Assembly: GCA_029261535.1 (NCBI GenBank)
Contig: JAJDBF010000061.1
Coordinates: forward strand, 1 to 64,000
Source of the DNA: Nitrospinaceae bacterium
GTDB taxonomy: Bacteria; Nitrospinota; Nitrospinia; Nitrospinales; Nitrospinaceae
Direction: 5' to 3'
DNA length: 64,000 bases
Below the pieces are notes generated by a model that searched no databases, had not been told where the DNA came from, and saw nothing but the letters and a program-made list of their open reading frames with translations. The first letter of the stretch is position 1; every line of letters starts with the position of its first letter. Shown here one piece after another: positions 45,389-54,630 of this stretch. Made by a program: the position numbers and the translations under genes.

Positions 45389-46579
45389 ATGTCCGATTTA
45401 AGTGAAAACCTGCATTCAGATTACATGACCCTCAACATGGGTCCGTCTCATCCTGCAACTCATGGGACGGTCAAGTTCCTGCTCACTCTCGACGGCGAAA
45501 CCGTGATCGATATGGTCGTGGACATCGGCTACCTCCATCGCGGGTTTGAGAAAATGTGCGAAAGCGTGACGTGGACCAATGTCTTCCCTTACACCGATCG
45601 TCTGAACTACTGTTCGGCCATCATGAACAACATCGGCTACGCCGAGGCGGTGGAAAAGTTACTGGGTATCGAGACCACCGAACGTTGCAAATACATTCGT
45701 GTCGTGGTGAACGAACTGTCACGCATCTCCGACCATTACACCAACATTGCCGCGGCGGCACTGGAGCTCGGAGCGTTGACCGCTTTTATTTACTTTGTTG
45801 AAACGCGAGAGATTGTTTGGGATCTGCTGGAGATGGTCTGTGGCGCAAGGTTAACTTCAAATTACATACGCGTCGGTGGTTTGATGTGCGATATTCCGGA
45901 TAATTTCAACGAAGAGCTTGAAGCACGGTATCCGAAGCTGGACTCTTTGTATGATGATGTCGACAAACTACTCACCAAAAATCGTATTTTTCTCGACCGC
46001 ATGCGCGACACCGGAGTGCTTTCAACCGAAAGCATGCTCTCTTACGGGTTCACCGGGCCCTGCCTTCGGGCGAGCGGCATCGACTACGATGTGCGCAAGG
46101 CGCATCCTTACCTGGTCTACGACAAGCTCGATTGGGACGTTCCGATCGGTACCGTCGGTGATAATTTTGATCGTTACCTTGTACGGATGGAAGAGATCAA
46201 GCAAAGTTTCAAGATGATCAAGCAGGCCATGAAGGACATGCCCGACGGTCCCATCAACGTCGACAACCCTTACATGCGTCAGCCCTCCAAACAGGATGTT
46301 TACTCCCGTATGGAAGAAATGATCGCTCACTTCAAAATCACCATTGAAGGTTTGAAGCCACCCGTCGGCGAGGTTTACATGCCTACCGAAGCGGCTAACG
46401 GCGAACTCGGGTTTTACCTGGTCAGCGATGGTGGTGGCAAACCCTACAAGTGCCGAGTCCGTCCACCGTGTTTCTCCATGACAGCAGCCATGGAAGAAAT
46501 CTGCAAGGGCTCCATGCTGGCCGACATCATTCCCACCTTCGACATGATCAACATGATCGGTGGGGAAAGCGATCGATAA
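45389..46579 (+). CDS. nuoD: NADH-quinone oxidoreductase subunit D (49 kDa)
   Basis: 396 residues, the quinone-site subunit of complex I. Diagnostic segments: MGPSHPATHGTVKFLLTLDG, IGYLHRGFEKM, YCSAIMNNIGYAEAVE, and a C-terminal KCRVRPPCFSMT followed by ADIIPTFDMINMIGGESDR. It is a separate D, not a C-D fusion. It follows nuoG by 48 bases, preceded by AGCGAG. The expected neighbours A, B, C, H, I and others are absent; the next gene is an unrelated membrane protein. Confidence 0.93.
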   Translation: MSDLSENLHSDYMTLNMGPSHPATHGTVKFLLTLDGETVIDMVVDIGYLHRGFEKMCESVTWTNVFPYTDRLNYCSAIMNNIGYAEAVEKLLGIETTERCKYIRVVVNELSRISDHYTNIAAAALELGALTAFIYFVETREIVWDLLEMVCGARLTSNYIRVGGLMCDIPDNFNEELEARYPKLDSLYDDVDKLLTKNRIFLDRMRDTGVLSTESMLSYGFTGPCLRASGIDYDVRKAHPYLVYDKLDWDVPIGTVGDNFDRYLVRMEEIKQSFKMIKQAMKDMPDGPINVDNPYMRQPSKQDVYSRMEEMIAHFKITIEGLKPPVGEVYMPTEAANGELGFYLVSDGGGKPYKCRVRPPCFSMTAAMEEICKGSMLADIIPTFDMINMIGGESDR

Positions 46580-46714
46580 TTACCCTCTCCCTGTAATACT
46601 TGCTCGGTTCTGTATGGTAGAAACAGAATCAGCAATCCCCATTTTCTTTTCGTCACCCTCCCCGTATTTTCAATGGGGTTCCAAAGTACAAGACATCGTT
46701 CCGTTCCACGCCCT

Positions 46715-47704
46715 ATGTCCAAATCCATAGCCAAATTTCTGTTCCTGACACTCGGGATCGGCCTGCTCACCTGGGCTGTCCTCACGGTCGATATAAAAAG
46801 CGTGGGCGTTCTTCTAGGCCAATTGGGATGGGGCCTCTTCTGCATCCTCGGCATTTACAGCATTGTCACCTGGGTCGATACAATTTCCTGGAAATACGCC
46901 TTCAAGCCAGAAGAAGCCGAGACGTTGCCCATTTGGAATCTGTGGAAAATTCGCCAGATCGGGGAGGCGTTTAATATCATTACCCCGTTCGGAACGATGG
47001 GGGGTGAACCTGTAAAAGCTCAACTCATAAAAGACCAGTATGGACTGACGTTCAAACAAGGGATCGCATCACAGGTAGTTGCACGCACCACATTTCTCGG
47101 GGCTCTCATCACCTTCATGATTCCCGGTATCGTGATTTTGATCCTGTCCGACACCGCAACCAATCAATTTAAAATAATCAGCGCGACGATGCTGGTGGTG
47201 TTCACCGTTTGTATATTTCTATTTTTCCTTTTCCAGACGCGCGGAAGCCTGGGTCGGGTGACCGCCTGGCTGGTCCGGCCGATCCCATCTTTAAAGGATA
47301 GCGATTTTCTAAGTCAAATGAAGGATCTGGATGCCCTCATGTCTTCTTATTACAGAGACCATGGTGATCGACTCGGGCAATCTGTTATGTTTGCGCTTGT
47401 TGGCTGGATCATCGGCCTGGCAGAACTTTATGCCACTCTTTATTTTCTCGGAGCCGAGGTTCAATTCCTCGACCTTTGGATTATGGAAGCTGTTTCCCAA
47501 CTCATTCGTGTGTGCAGTTTTTTTATTCCACTCGGCATAGGAGCGCAGGAAGGTGGACTGGTACTCATTTTTTCTTCAATAGGATTTACCGCAGACCTTG
47601 GCCTTGCGGTTTCGTTCGTCAGGCGAATTAAGGAGTTGCTGTGGGTCGGGCTGGGGTTGACGCTGGGCGGTGGGACCATATTGAAACCATCCTCACCAAA
47701 ATAA
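46715..47704 (+). CDS. Flippase-like membrane protein (lysylphosphatidylglycerol synthase TM/UPF0104 family)
   Basis: About 329 residues with some seven to eight membrane segments. The family signatures GEAFNIITPFGTMGGEPVKA and FFIPLGIGAQEGGLVLIF are clear. Relatives include the membrane half of MprF and HpnL-like hopanoid transporters, so movement of a lipid across the inner membrane is likely; the substrate is unknown. ATG at 46673 would give 343 residues; neither start has a good ribosome site. It follows nuoD by about 135 bases and converges on the TatA-like gene. Confidence 0.8.
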   Translation: MSKSIAKFLFLTLGIGLLTWAVLTVDIKSVGVLLGQLGWGLFCILGIYSIVTWVDTISWKYAFKPEEAETLPIWNLWKIRQIGEAFNIITPFGTMGGEPVKAQLIKDQYGLTFKQGIASQVVARTTFLGALITFMIPGIVILILSDTATNQFKIISATMLVVFTVCIFLFFLFQTRGSLGRVTAWLVRPIPSLKDSDFLSQMKDLDALMSSYYRDHGDRLGQSVMFALVGWIIGLAELYATLYFLGAEVQFLDLWIMEAVSQLIRVCSFFIPLGIGAQEGGLVLIFSSIGFTADLGLAVSFVRRIKELLWVGLGLTLGGGTILKPSSPK

Positions 47705-47725
47705 AAAAATGTTCCGAAAAATTAT

Positions 47726-48316
47726 CTATAGCAAATCGCGGCTGACTCCCTTGTCACGGCCCTTCATGTGCCAGGGGGTTTTATCTACCGACTTGGTGAA
47801 AACATCTCCCTGCTGAACCAGGCCATCGTGGGCGGTGCGAATCGTCCCGACACGCTTGTCCTTCAATTCCTTGATTGCCTGCTCTATCAAATCTTCCTCA
47901 AATGATTTTTCACCCGGCACTGTTTTTTTCTTTCCTTTAACGGTCGTTGCTTTTTTCTCAGTAGTGCCACCCTGTGTTTTAGCAGACGGCGCGGGGGCTG
48001 TATTCCCTACAGGTTTTGGTTTTTGTTGCGGTGCTGATGGCGTTTGCGGTATGCCTGCGCTGGGAGAACTTTCAGCAGTTACGGACGTTGCCTGACTCTG
48101 TTGCTCAGTGCCCCCGGCCTCAGCAATTTGGGCTGGAGCGACGGCATCCTCAGATTCGGCTTCAGCATCCATGCCCTCAGCCTCCTTCATGGAAGTTTTG
48201 AAGTTACGGATACTTTGTCCGAAAGCGGACCCGATTTGGGGCAGTTTGCCTGCGCCAAAAATTATCATGATAATGACCAGAATCACCATCAATTCCGGAA
48301 AACCTATGCCCATCAT
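47726..48316 (-). CDS. TatA/E-family translocase protein with long C-terminal extension
   Basis: The first 45 residues are a normal TatA: membrane helix FPELMVILVIIMIIFGAGKL, hinge LPQIG and amphipathic helix. TatA proteins usually end by 60-90 residues. This one continues to 196 through an Ala/Pro/Thr-rich linker (50-130) to a conserved-looking charged end (SFEEDLIEQAIKELKDKR; RTAHDGLVQQGDVFTKSV). Tat exports folded, often cofactor-bearing proteins. tatC is not adjacent. TatB is the main alternative, but the FGAGKLP segment fits TatA better. Confidence 0.85.
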   Translation of the reverse strand: MMGIGFPELMVILVIIMIIFGAGKLPQIGSAFGQSIRNFKTSMKEAEGMDAEAESEDAVAPAQIAEAGGTEQQSQATSVTAESSPSAGIPQTPSAPQQKPKPVGNTAPAPSAKTQGGTTEKKATTVKGKKKTVPGEKSFEEDLIEQAIKELKDKRVGTIRTAHDGLVQQGDVFTKSVDKTPWHMKGRDKGVSRDLL

Positions 48317-48463
48317 GGTGTCTTCTCCCGAGAGTGGTCGGTTAGACCGTCTAAAATTTAATATTTAAGTGAAAATTATAACACAAAGCTTGCCCGGAAC
48401 CACGCTCCGGCAGGCATATTCCGGCGAAATTCAGGGCTCCAAACAGCCTCTCAACCAAGGGGC

Positions 48464-48509
48464 AAAAAAAAATCCGGTCCACGCGCAAGCGGGACCAGAC
48501 TCGTTTTTT
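48464..48509 (-). terminator. Rho-independent terminator of the small TPR protein
   Basis: On the minus strand TCTGGTCCCGC (48499-48489) pairs with GCG-T-GGACCGGA (48485-48473) with one bulge and one G-U pair, followed by nine T residues (48472-48464). Six T residues on the other side (48504-48509) allow it to work weakly in the plus direction as well. It lies about 24 bases past the stop. Confidence 0.85.
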
Positions 48510-48522
48510 CTGAATGGACTAA

Positions 48523-48882
48523 TCAATGGCCAATATGGGCATTCAAAATCGGGGAGTTGATGATTTTATCATTTCCATGAGCATTCTTTTTTGCCGCTTT
48601 GAAATGCATGGTCGCTTCAGCGTGACGACCTATTTTATCCAGAGCGACCGCTTCATTGAAATGAACCTCGCCGATGGATTTATCAGCGGCGGCGGCTTCT
48701 TCAAAATGCTTCAAGGCCACATCAAAGTGCCCCTTGCCAAAATGCTTGATACCTTCTTCATTGTGCATATTGGCATTTGCATTTGAACCTGCTGGCAACT
48801 GCATCGGCCCTTCGCCAGCCAATGCCGTCATCGGAATAATCATCAGGCTCATAGCAAGAAAAAGTATAATCAATCGTTTCAT
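48523..48882 (-). CDS. Small exported TPR-like protein
   Basis: 119 residues from the ATG at 48882. A GGGGGA site 8 bases upstream decides this start; the longer frame from 48897 lacks one. The signal peptide (RLIILFLAMSLMIIPMTALA) is followed by one to two TPR units (EEGIKHFGKGHFDVALKHFE, then VHFNEAVALDKIGRHAEATM). The mature protein is His- and Ala-rich, about 10 kDa. It has its own terminator, so it is probably transcribed alone. Confidence 0.78.
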   Translation of the reverse strand: MKRLIILFLAMSLMIIPMTALAGEGPMQLPAGSNANANMHNEEGIKHFGKGHFDVALKHFEEAAAADKSIGEVHFNEAVALDKIGRHAEATMHFKAAKKNAHGNDKIINSPILNAHIGH

Positions 48883-49063
48883 TTTTTTGTCCCCCAAAGG
48901 AAGAAAAAGTTAATTAACAAGCTACTGTACTTTATCGATAACCACCCACTTCTATTATGCCTAAAATGGAACCCCCGATGCAATGGGCAGTTTTAATCAT
49001 TTTTTAGTTCCACAGAATCACCCGGGTTATCATCCCTACCATCCAAAAGGCATTCAATGAGGG

Positions 49064-49092
49064 TTGATAGAAGGCTAAAAATTCAATACACT
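49064..49092 (+). promoter_or_regulatory. Possible sigma70-type promoter of the LRR gene
   Basis: TTGATA (49064-49069) and TACACT (49087-49092) are 17 bases apart, about 45 bases before the ATG. It is a moderate match only. Confidence 0.4.
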
Positions 49093-49134
49093 TAGCAGTC
49101 AGTATTTAGCTGGATAACCCTTGGAGCCGCGCAC

Positions 49135-49611
49135 ATGCCTGACATGAATGAATTGGTTAAAATTGGCCTGCAGGAGGGTCAGGTTCTGGACCTGGAAAAG
49201 AAAAACCTGGGCGATGCCGGAACCCTGCAACTGGTCCAAATGGAAATCCTGAGTCAAGTTAAGCGTCTGGAACTTGGAGATAATGAAATCACCGATATCG
49301 GGGTAGCGGCTCTTGCCGAGTCCCCCTACCTTGGCAATTTAAAATTATTGAACCTCAAGTCCAACAAGTTTTCGGCAGAAGGTGCCCGCGCACTTGCGAC
49401 ATCGCCTCATCTATCCAATCTGGATTCCTTGATACTTAAATTTAACGACATTGGTGAAGAAGGTGCCCAGCATATTGCCAATTCAAAAACGTTAACCAAC
49501 CTGACCACCCTAGACCTGTTTCGCTCTCGTATTGGCAAGGAAGGAACTTTAACCATAAAACGATCACCTCTTTACCAAAACCTGTCGCGGGTCCGCCTCT
49601 CGGACATTTGA
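49135..49611 (+). CDS. Leucine-rich-repeat protein
   Basis: 158 residues, almost all LRR of the ribonuclease-inhibitor type with about 28-residue units: VKRLELGDNEITDIGVAALA, LKLLNLKSNKFSAEGARALA, LDSLILKFNDIGEEGAQHIA, LTTLDLFRSRIGKEGTLTIK. No signal peptide, so it is cytosolic. It probably binds another protein; the partner is unknown. The stop overlaps or abuts the start of the DUF5069 gene, so the two are likely co-expressed. Confidence 0.82.
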   Translation: MPDMNELVKIGLQEGQVLDLEKKNLGDAGTLQLVQMEILSQVKRLELGDNEITDIGVAALAESPYLGNLKLLNLKSNKFSAEGARALATSPHLSNLDSLILKFNDIGEEGAQHIANSKTLTNLTTLDLFRSRIGKEGTLTIKRSPLYQNLSRVRLSDI

Positions 49612-49616
49612 TTTGT

Positions 49617-50042
49617 ATGCAATCCTCACTCGATCTGACAACTCAGAATCCACGAAGTCCCTTAGAAACCTTTGCAGGAATTGTGTGGCTTCCCCGAATG
49701 GCAGACAAGGCGCGAGCAGACAAAGCGGGGCATTTGGGTGATTACATGTACCCCTGCCCCATGGACAAAATCATGCTGGAATTTCTGGAATTGGATGCGG
49801 AGAAGTTTTCCGATCTGGTCTCCGGGCATTCCGATGAAAAGCTTTCGCAATGGTTTAAAATTCACATAAAAAACACACCCCGGGACGATCTTAAAAAAGC
49901 CAACCAAGAGCTACTATCCAAGCAACCCGACACTCCTGAAAAATGGGCCAAATTTGAACGACTACGGGAGACCTTGGCACCTGACCGCAAAGACATTGAC
50001 ACCTGGGCGAAATTAATCGACCTTGAAGAAGGTCACGCCTGA
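49617..50042 (+). CDS. DUF5069-family protein
   Basis: 141 residues from ATG 49617. The N-terminal SLDLTTQNPRSPLETFAGIV, WLPRMADKARADKAG and YMYPCPMDKIMLEFL are typical of DUF5069, a family of unknown function. A TTG at 49608 would overlap the LRR stop by four bases and is an alternative start. There is no signal peptide. It probably shares a transcript with the LRR gene and precedes the PBP1A gene by about 40 bases. Confidence 0.82.
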   Translation: MQSSLDLTTQNPRSPLETFAGIVWLPRMADKARADKAGHLGDYMYPCPMDKIMLEFLELDAEKFSDLVSGHSDEKLSQWFKIHIKNTPRDDLKKANQELLSKQPDTPEKWAKFERLRETLAPDRKDIDTWAKLIDLEEGHA

Positions 50043-50081
50043 TTTTTCCCTGACTAAACCGACCTCCCATATATCCAATAA

Positions 50082-52487
50082 ATGAGTAAAATCCTCGACA
50101 ACCAACCGCCGCGAACCTTCAGGCGAAAATTAAAAAAGAAGACAAAGAAAAAAACCAGCTTTAAGAAACTATTGCTGGTATCTTTTTTGTCTCTTTTTCT
50201 GCTGATTCTTTTTTCAGGTTTTGTTGGTGCTGGATTTATTTTTTTCCATTACTCAAAAGATTTGCCCGATGTCTTGTCCTTGCGCGAGTATCAACCCAGC
50301 ACCATCACTCAGGTTTACTCTGATCAGGATGACCTCATTGCCGAGTTTTATATTGAAAAGCGAATCATCGTTCCACTTAAAACCATCCCCAAACAATTAA
50401 AGCAAGCCACCCTGGCGGTCGAAGATTCCAACTTCCGCTCACATTTCGGCATCGATCCCAAGGCTATTTTCCGGGCATTTTTAACCAACATACAGGCTGG
50501 TCATGTGGTCGAAGGTGGGAGCACCATCACGCAACAGCTTGCCAAAACTCTGTTTTTGTCGAGTGAGCGAAGTCTGGAGAGAAAAATAAGGGAAGCAATT
50601 TTATCAGTGCGCATGGAACTTGTATTCACTAAAGATGAAATTCTGGAAATGTATCTGAACAATATTTATTACGGTCATGGCAGTTACGGGGTGGAGGCCG
50701 CGGCCCGAACTTATTTTGGAAAAAGCGTCAAGGATCTCACTCTCGGTCAATGCGCCACTCTCGCCGCCCTACCCAAAGCTCCTAACAATTATTCGCCTTA
50801 TCGCTACCCTGAAAAAGCACACAAACGCCGTAACCATGTTTTAAAACGAATGGCTATCCTCAAAAATATTACGCGAAAAGAAAAAGAAGCCGCTGCGAAA
50901 GCCCCTTTTCAATTAGGCCAGATTACTGACATGTTAAACAAGGCTCCGTATTTTGTAGAGCATATCCGCCAGTTTCTTGAGGAAAATTATGGCAGTAATA
51001 AACTGTATCGCGATGGATTGAAAGTCCACACCACCCTCAACCTTCCTTTTCAACAAATAGCAACCCGTGCGGTACAATCCGGGTTACTCCGCGCGGACAA
51101 ACGCTACGGCTATCGCGGCCCAGTCAGTTCCCTTGATCTTGATGATGGGCGTGAGGTTCTGGTGCAGACCCTGAATCAATACAATAAATTTAAAGATGAA
51201 GAAACCGCAGAGTCGGGAGACATCGTGCATGCGGCTGTTCTTGAGGTATTCCCAAAAGAGGTCGATGTCGATCTCGGATTTTCCGAGGGTTCAATCGCTC
51301 TTGATAAAATGAACTGGGCTAGAAAACCCAATATCAAACTGGACGGACGCTGGGCCCGAATCAAGAATGCCCACCAGGCCTTGAAGGTGGGTGACATCAT
51401 TCAGGTTCGTCTGCTGAATCAAAATTCCGATGGCGAATGGGCTTTGGCACTGGAGCAAACGCCCGAAGTTCAGGGAGGGCTTATCAGCCTGAACCCATTA
51501 ACCGGAAAAATTTTAGCGATGGTTGGAGGCTATGACTTCAAACAAAGCCAGTTCAATCGCGCGATTCAAGCCGTCCGCCAACCTGGGTCGGCCTTCAAAC
51601 CCATAATTTATACGGCGGCACTTCAGGACGGTTACACCCCGGCCAGCATCATCATTGATGCCCCGCTCATCTTTAACGAAAAGGAAGATACGTTTGACAA
51701 ATGGAAGCCGGTCAATTTTGAACAAAAATTTTACGGACCCACTTCCGTTAGAACCGCGCTGACCCATTCACGCAATGTCGTCACCATCAAACTTTTGCAA
51801 AACACCGGAGTACAAAAAGCGATCGATCTCGCCAGACAAATGGGGATAAAAAGTGCCATGGCAGAAAACCTTTCGATCGCACTCGGTTCGTCCGGCCTCA
51901 CTCTTTACGAACTGGTTTCTGCTTACGCCATCTTCGCCAACCAGGGAAAAAAAGTGCAACCGACTGCCGTAAGACACATCATCAACCGCAACGGCGAAAT
52001 CATTTACCGTTCTGCACCACGGGAGACGCAAGTGCTATCTCCTGGAGTGGCCTACTTGATCACCAGCCTGCTTCAAAGCGTGGTGCAACACGGCACCGCA
52101 ACAAAGGTCAAGGTTCTGGGGCGACCGGTCGCAGGAAAAACAGGTACCACCAATAATTTTGTCGATGCATGGTTCATGGGATACACACCGGACGTGGTCA
52201 CTGGCGTGTGGGTAGGTAAGGATAGGGACGAACCTCTGGGGCAAAATGAAACCGGCTCCCGCGCCGCAATCCCCATCTGGCTAGACTACATGGAAAAAGC
52301 AATGGAAGGAAAACCGGTCATGAACTTCCCTGTTCCCGACGATATCATTCACGTCAAGATTGACCCTGAAACCGGTTACTCAGCAGAGTTTGACTCAACC
52401 TCATCAAAGTTTGAAGTTTTCTTGCAGGACAATCCACCGGAAAAAGGTAAAAGCGAACTGAATCCAATGTCTCATAATACTTTTTAG
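50082..52487 (+). CDS. mrcA: Penicillin-binding protein 1A (bifunctional, class A)
   Basis: 801 residues: a basic cytosolic N-terminus, membrane anchor (about 28-52), transglycosylase domain with catalytic E114 in EDSNFRSHFG and GGSTITQQLAKT, an OB-like insert, then the transpeptidase with S503-x-x-K506 (RQPGSAFKP), SRN, and AGKTGTTNNF. It polymerises and cross-links peptidoglycan. It converges on an LpoA-like gene; in Gammaproteobacteria LpoA activates PBP1A, so the pair may work together here. Confidence 0.95.
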   Translation: MSKILDNQPPRTFRRKLKKKTKKKTSFKKLLLVSFLSLFLLILFSGFVGAGFIFFHYSKDLPDVLSLREYQPSTITQVYSDQDDLIAEFYIEKRIIVPLKTIPKQLKQATLAVEDSNFRSHFGIDPKAIFRAFLTNIQAGHVVEGGSTITQQLAKTLFLSSERSLERKIREAILSVRMELVFTKDEILEMYLNNIYYGHGSYGVEAAARTYFGKSVKDLTLGQCATLAALPKAPNNYSPYRYPEKAHKRRNHVLKRMAILKNITRKEKEAAAKAPFQLGQITDMLNKAPYFVEHIRQFLEENYGSNKLYRDGLKVHTTLNLPFQQIATRAVQSGLLRADKRYGYRGPVSSLDLDDGREVLVQTLNQYNKFKDEETAESGDIVHAAVLEVFPKEVDVDLGFSEGSIALDKMNWARKPNIKLDGRWARIKNAHQALKVGDIIQVRLLNQNSDGEWALALEQTPEVQGGLISLNPLTGKILAMVGGYDFKQSQFNRAIQAVRQPGSAFKPIIYTAALQDGYTPASIIIDAPLIFNEKEDTFDKWKPVNFEQKFYGPTSVRTALTHSRNVVTIKLLQNTGVQKAIDLARQMGIKSAMAENLSIALGSSGLTLYELVSAYAIFANQGKKVQPTAVRHIINRNGEIIYRSAPRETQVLSPGVAYLITSLLQSVVQHGTATKVKVLGRPVAGKTGTTNNFVDAWFMGYTPDVVTGVWVGKDRDEPLGQNETGSRAAIPIWLDYMEKAMEGKPVMNFPVPDDIIHVKIDPETGYSAEFDSTSSKFEVFLQDNPPEKGKSELNPMSHNTF

Positions 52488-52512
52488 ACACCCTGTTAAT
52501 TCATTTACTCCT

Positions 52513-54630
52513 TCATTCAATTTCCTCGATCCGGTGTCCGCGCACCCGCAAACGGGCCAGTTTTTTTTCAGAATCGCCGGAGGGGAGAATGGTCGTCGTG
52601 CCTGCCACTCCCGGAAAGTCCTTCACTTGCGGTAGACGTTCTAGAATTTCAATTCGGTTTTTGGCATTTTCTCGAATCAGTTTTATAAAGATACGCGCGC
52701 TGTCATAAGCCTGGGCGGAATATGCTGGAGGTTCTTCACCAAAGGTGGCCAGAAACTCTCTTTTAAATTTCTGGACCCGAGGCAAACGCGAGTTGGGAAA
52801 AAACCCATCCACAAAAAGCGCAGAACCAAGGTATTTACGTGCCTGATCCACCAGAGCACGCGAGTTCCACCCGCTGGTCCCCAGTAATTGAACCTGATCG
52901 ATGTTATAAAACACCAGTTGAGGGGCGATCAAACCGACTTTGTCATAGAAACCAGGAATAAAAATTGCGTCGTAATTCAACTCCATCGAGACTTTCAACC
53001 CCTCAACTTCATTCTCATCGAACACCCCACCTTCAACCACCGGTCGTGAGTAAATGCCTTTGTCATCGAGATCCCTCGGTCGGGTTCCCCTTTTGATGTG
53101 TCGCAAAATAATTTTTTTCAACTTATCATCGGGCACGCCACCTATTTTTAAAATTTGTTCTTTAAAATCGCTCTGGCTTCGCTCATAGGGAATCGCCTCC
53201 ACAATAGTCCCTCCAAGAGCCTTGACATGTTCTGAAAACAAATCGCGTAGTTGATGCCCGAAATTTTCCTGCGGGTAGAGAATCACAAAACGATAGAGTC
53301 CCATTTCATTGATGGCATATTGAGCTAAATATTGAGCCTGAATTTCACGGGTGAGAGCATTGCGAAAAATATTCGGACTCAATTCCGCAAGCCCAGGTGA
53401 TGACGCGGTCGGGGTGAATGCCGCCAGTTGATATTGTTCGAGCACCTTGGCTGATCCCCGTACTTCATCACTCAGAATGGGGCCGATCAAGCCGATCACA
53501 TTTGGATCCTCAGCTAACTCTTCTATTATTTCAGGAACATCACGTCCTAGCCCGGAATCCCGAACCATTAATTCAATTTTTTCTTTTTCAACAAGAGATA
53601 ATTGATTGAACGCCAGTTGAATTCCCTGTAAAACTTTCTGACCCACCAGAGCCCGCTCCCCTGAAAGGGGCAGAACGGCGGCAATGCGCATTATTCTCCT
53701 TGAATCGGATTTCAATTCTTTTTGTACTTTGCGATAGTATTCTGCTTTGCTGTGTGTAGGAAACCGTGAAATAAAATCTTCGAGGACAATTTGATAACTA
53801 CCAAAATCCCGCTCGGCCCGGTAATAATCCATCAAACGAATCAAAGCGAGATCTCCCGGATAACGCCTTAGATATTGGCGGGACAGCTCCACCAATTGGC
53901 CCTTATCCAGACCTTTCTGGATAAATGATTCGATTTGCCGACGGGCCTCCTGTCTTAAAATATCATCGCGCACCTCTTCATCAATTTTAAGTAACCGCTC
54001 CAGAGACTTTTTGTAATCTGTCCGGCTGGCAGAAATTTTCCCTAAATAAACCAAAGCTTCCCAGCGCAAGGTTCCATCCGGGTTGTCCTTTAGTACGCGG
54101 TCGAAAACAGCTTCCGCTTCCCCAAGGCGCTTCAGTTCAAACAAACATTTGCCCTTAACGGAAAGTCCCTTCCGGGCGAATGTGGAATTGGAATGATTTA
54201 AAATAAGAAAATCCATCAGGCGCAGAGCAGAAACGTAGGATTGGCGTGCAAAATCTACGGACCCAAGTTTATAGATCGCTTGCGGAATACGGGGATCATT
54301 AGGGTGAAATTTCAAAAAATCATTATAGTTGAGCTGGGCCTCGGCCCAATCACCTGCATGAAATAATTCTTCTGCAAGCAAAAACAAGTCGCTCTGTTTA
54401 GGGATTAATTTTTTATCAGGCGTGGAATTTTCAAAAGAAGATGGCTTTTGTTTTTCAGGCGCGGGAAAACCTGCAGAGGAAGATTTAACCGGGTTCCGTG
54501 AAGGTGCAAGTTTCTCAGAAATCGTTTCCTGACCGATCGTGATTGATGAAAATAATAGAGACATCCAAAAAAACAGAACACCAGTCCAGGCGGGGAAGGT
54601 CAACCCACCTTTACCCCTCGATTTATTCAT
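52513..54630 (-). CDS. LpoA/LppC-like protein: TPR region plus periplasmic-binding-protein domain
   Basis: 705 residues. A short hydrophobic N-terminus (signal or anchor), a TPR-like part at about 75-310 (for example PQAIYKLGSVDFARQSYVSA), then a type 1 periplasmic-binding fold (about 310-690) with IAAVLPLSGERALVGQKVLQ, VIGLIGPILSDEVRGSAKVL and AYSAQAYDSARIFIKLIREN. LpoA has the same order and activates PBP1A from the outer membrane; no lipobox is obvious here. It faces PBP1A with a 25-base gap. Its start overlaps the PilR-like gene by eight bases, so the two are coupled. Confidence 0.8.
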   Translation of the reverse strand: MNKSRGKGGLTFPAWTGVLFFWMSLLFSSITIGQETISEKLAPSRNPVKSSSAGFPAPEKQKPSSFENSTPDKKLIPKQSDLFLLAEELFHAGDWAEAQLNYNDFLKFHPNDPRIPQAIYKLGSVDFARQSYVSALRLMDFLILNHSNSTFARKGLSVKGKCLFELKRLGEAEAVFDRVLKDNPDGTLRWEALVYLGKISASRTDYKKSLERLLKIDEEVRDDILRQEARRQIESFIQKGLDKGQLVELSRQYLRRYPGDLALIRLMDYYRAERDFGSYQIVLEDFISRFPTHSKAEYYRKVQKELKSDSRRIMRIAAVLPLSGERALVGQKVLQGIQLAFNQLSLVEKEKIELMVRDSGLGRDVPEIIEELAEDPNVIGLIGPILSDEVRGSAKVLEQYQLAAFTPTASSPGLAELSPNIFRNALTREIQAQYLAQYAINEMGLYRFVILYPQENFGHQLRDLFSEHVKALGGTIVEAIPYERSQSDFKEQILKIGGVPDDKLKKIILRHIKRGTRPRDLDDKGIYSRPVVEGGVFDENEVEGLKVSMELNYDAIFIPGFYDKVGLIAPQLVFYNIDQVQLLGTSGWNSRALVDQARKYLGSALFVDGFFPNSRLPRVQKFKREFLATFGEEPPAYSAQAYDSARIFIKLIRENAKNRIEILERLPQVKDFPGVAGTTTILPSGDSEKKLARLRVRGHRIEEIE

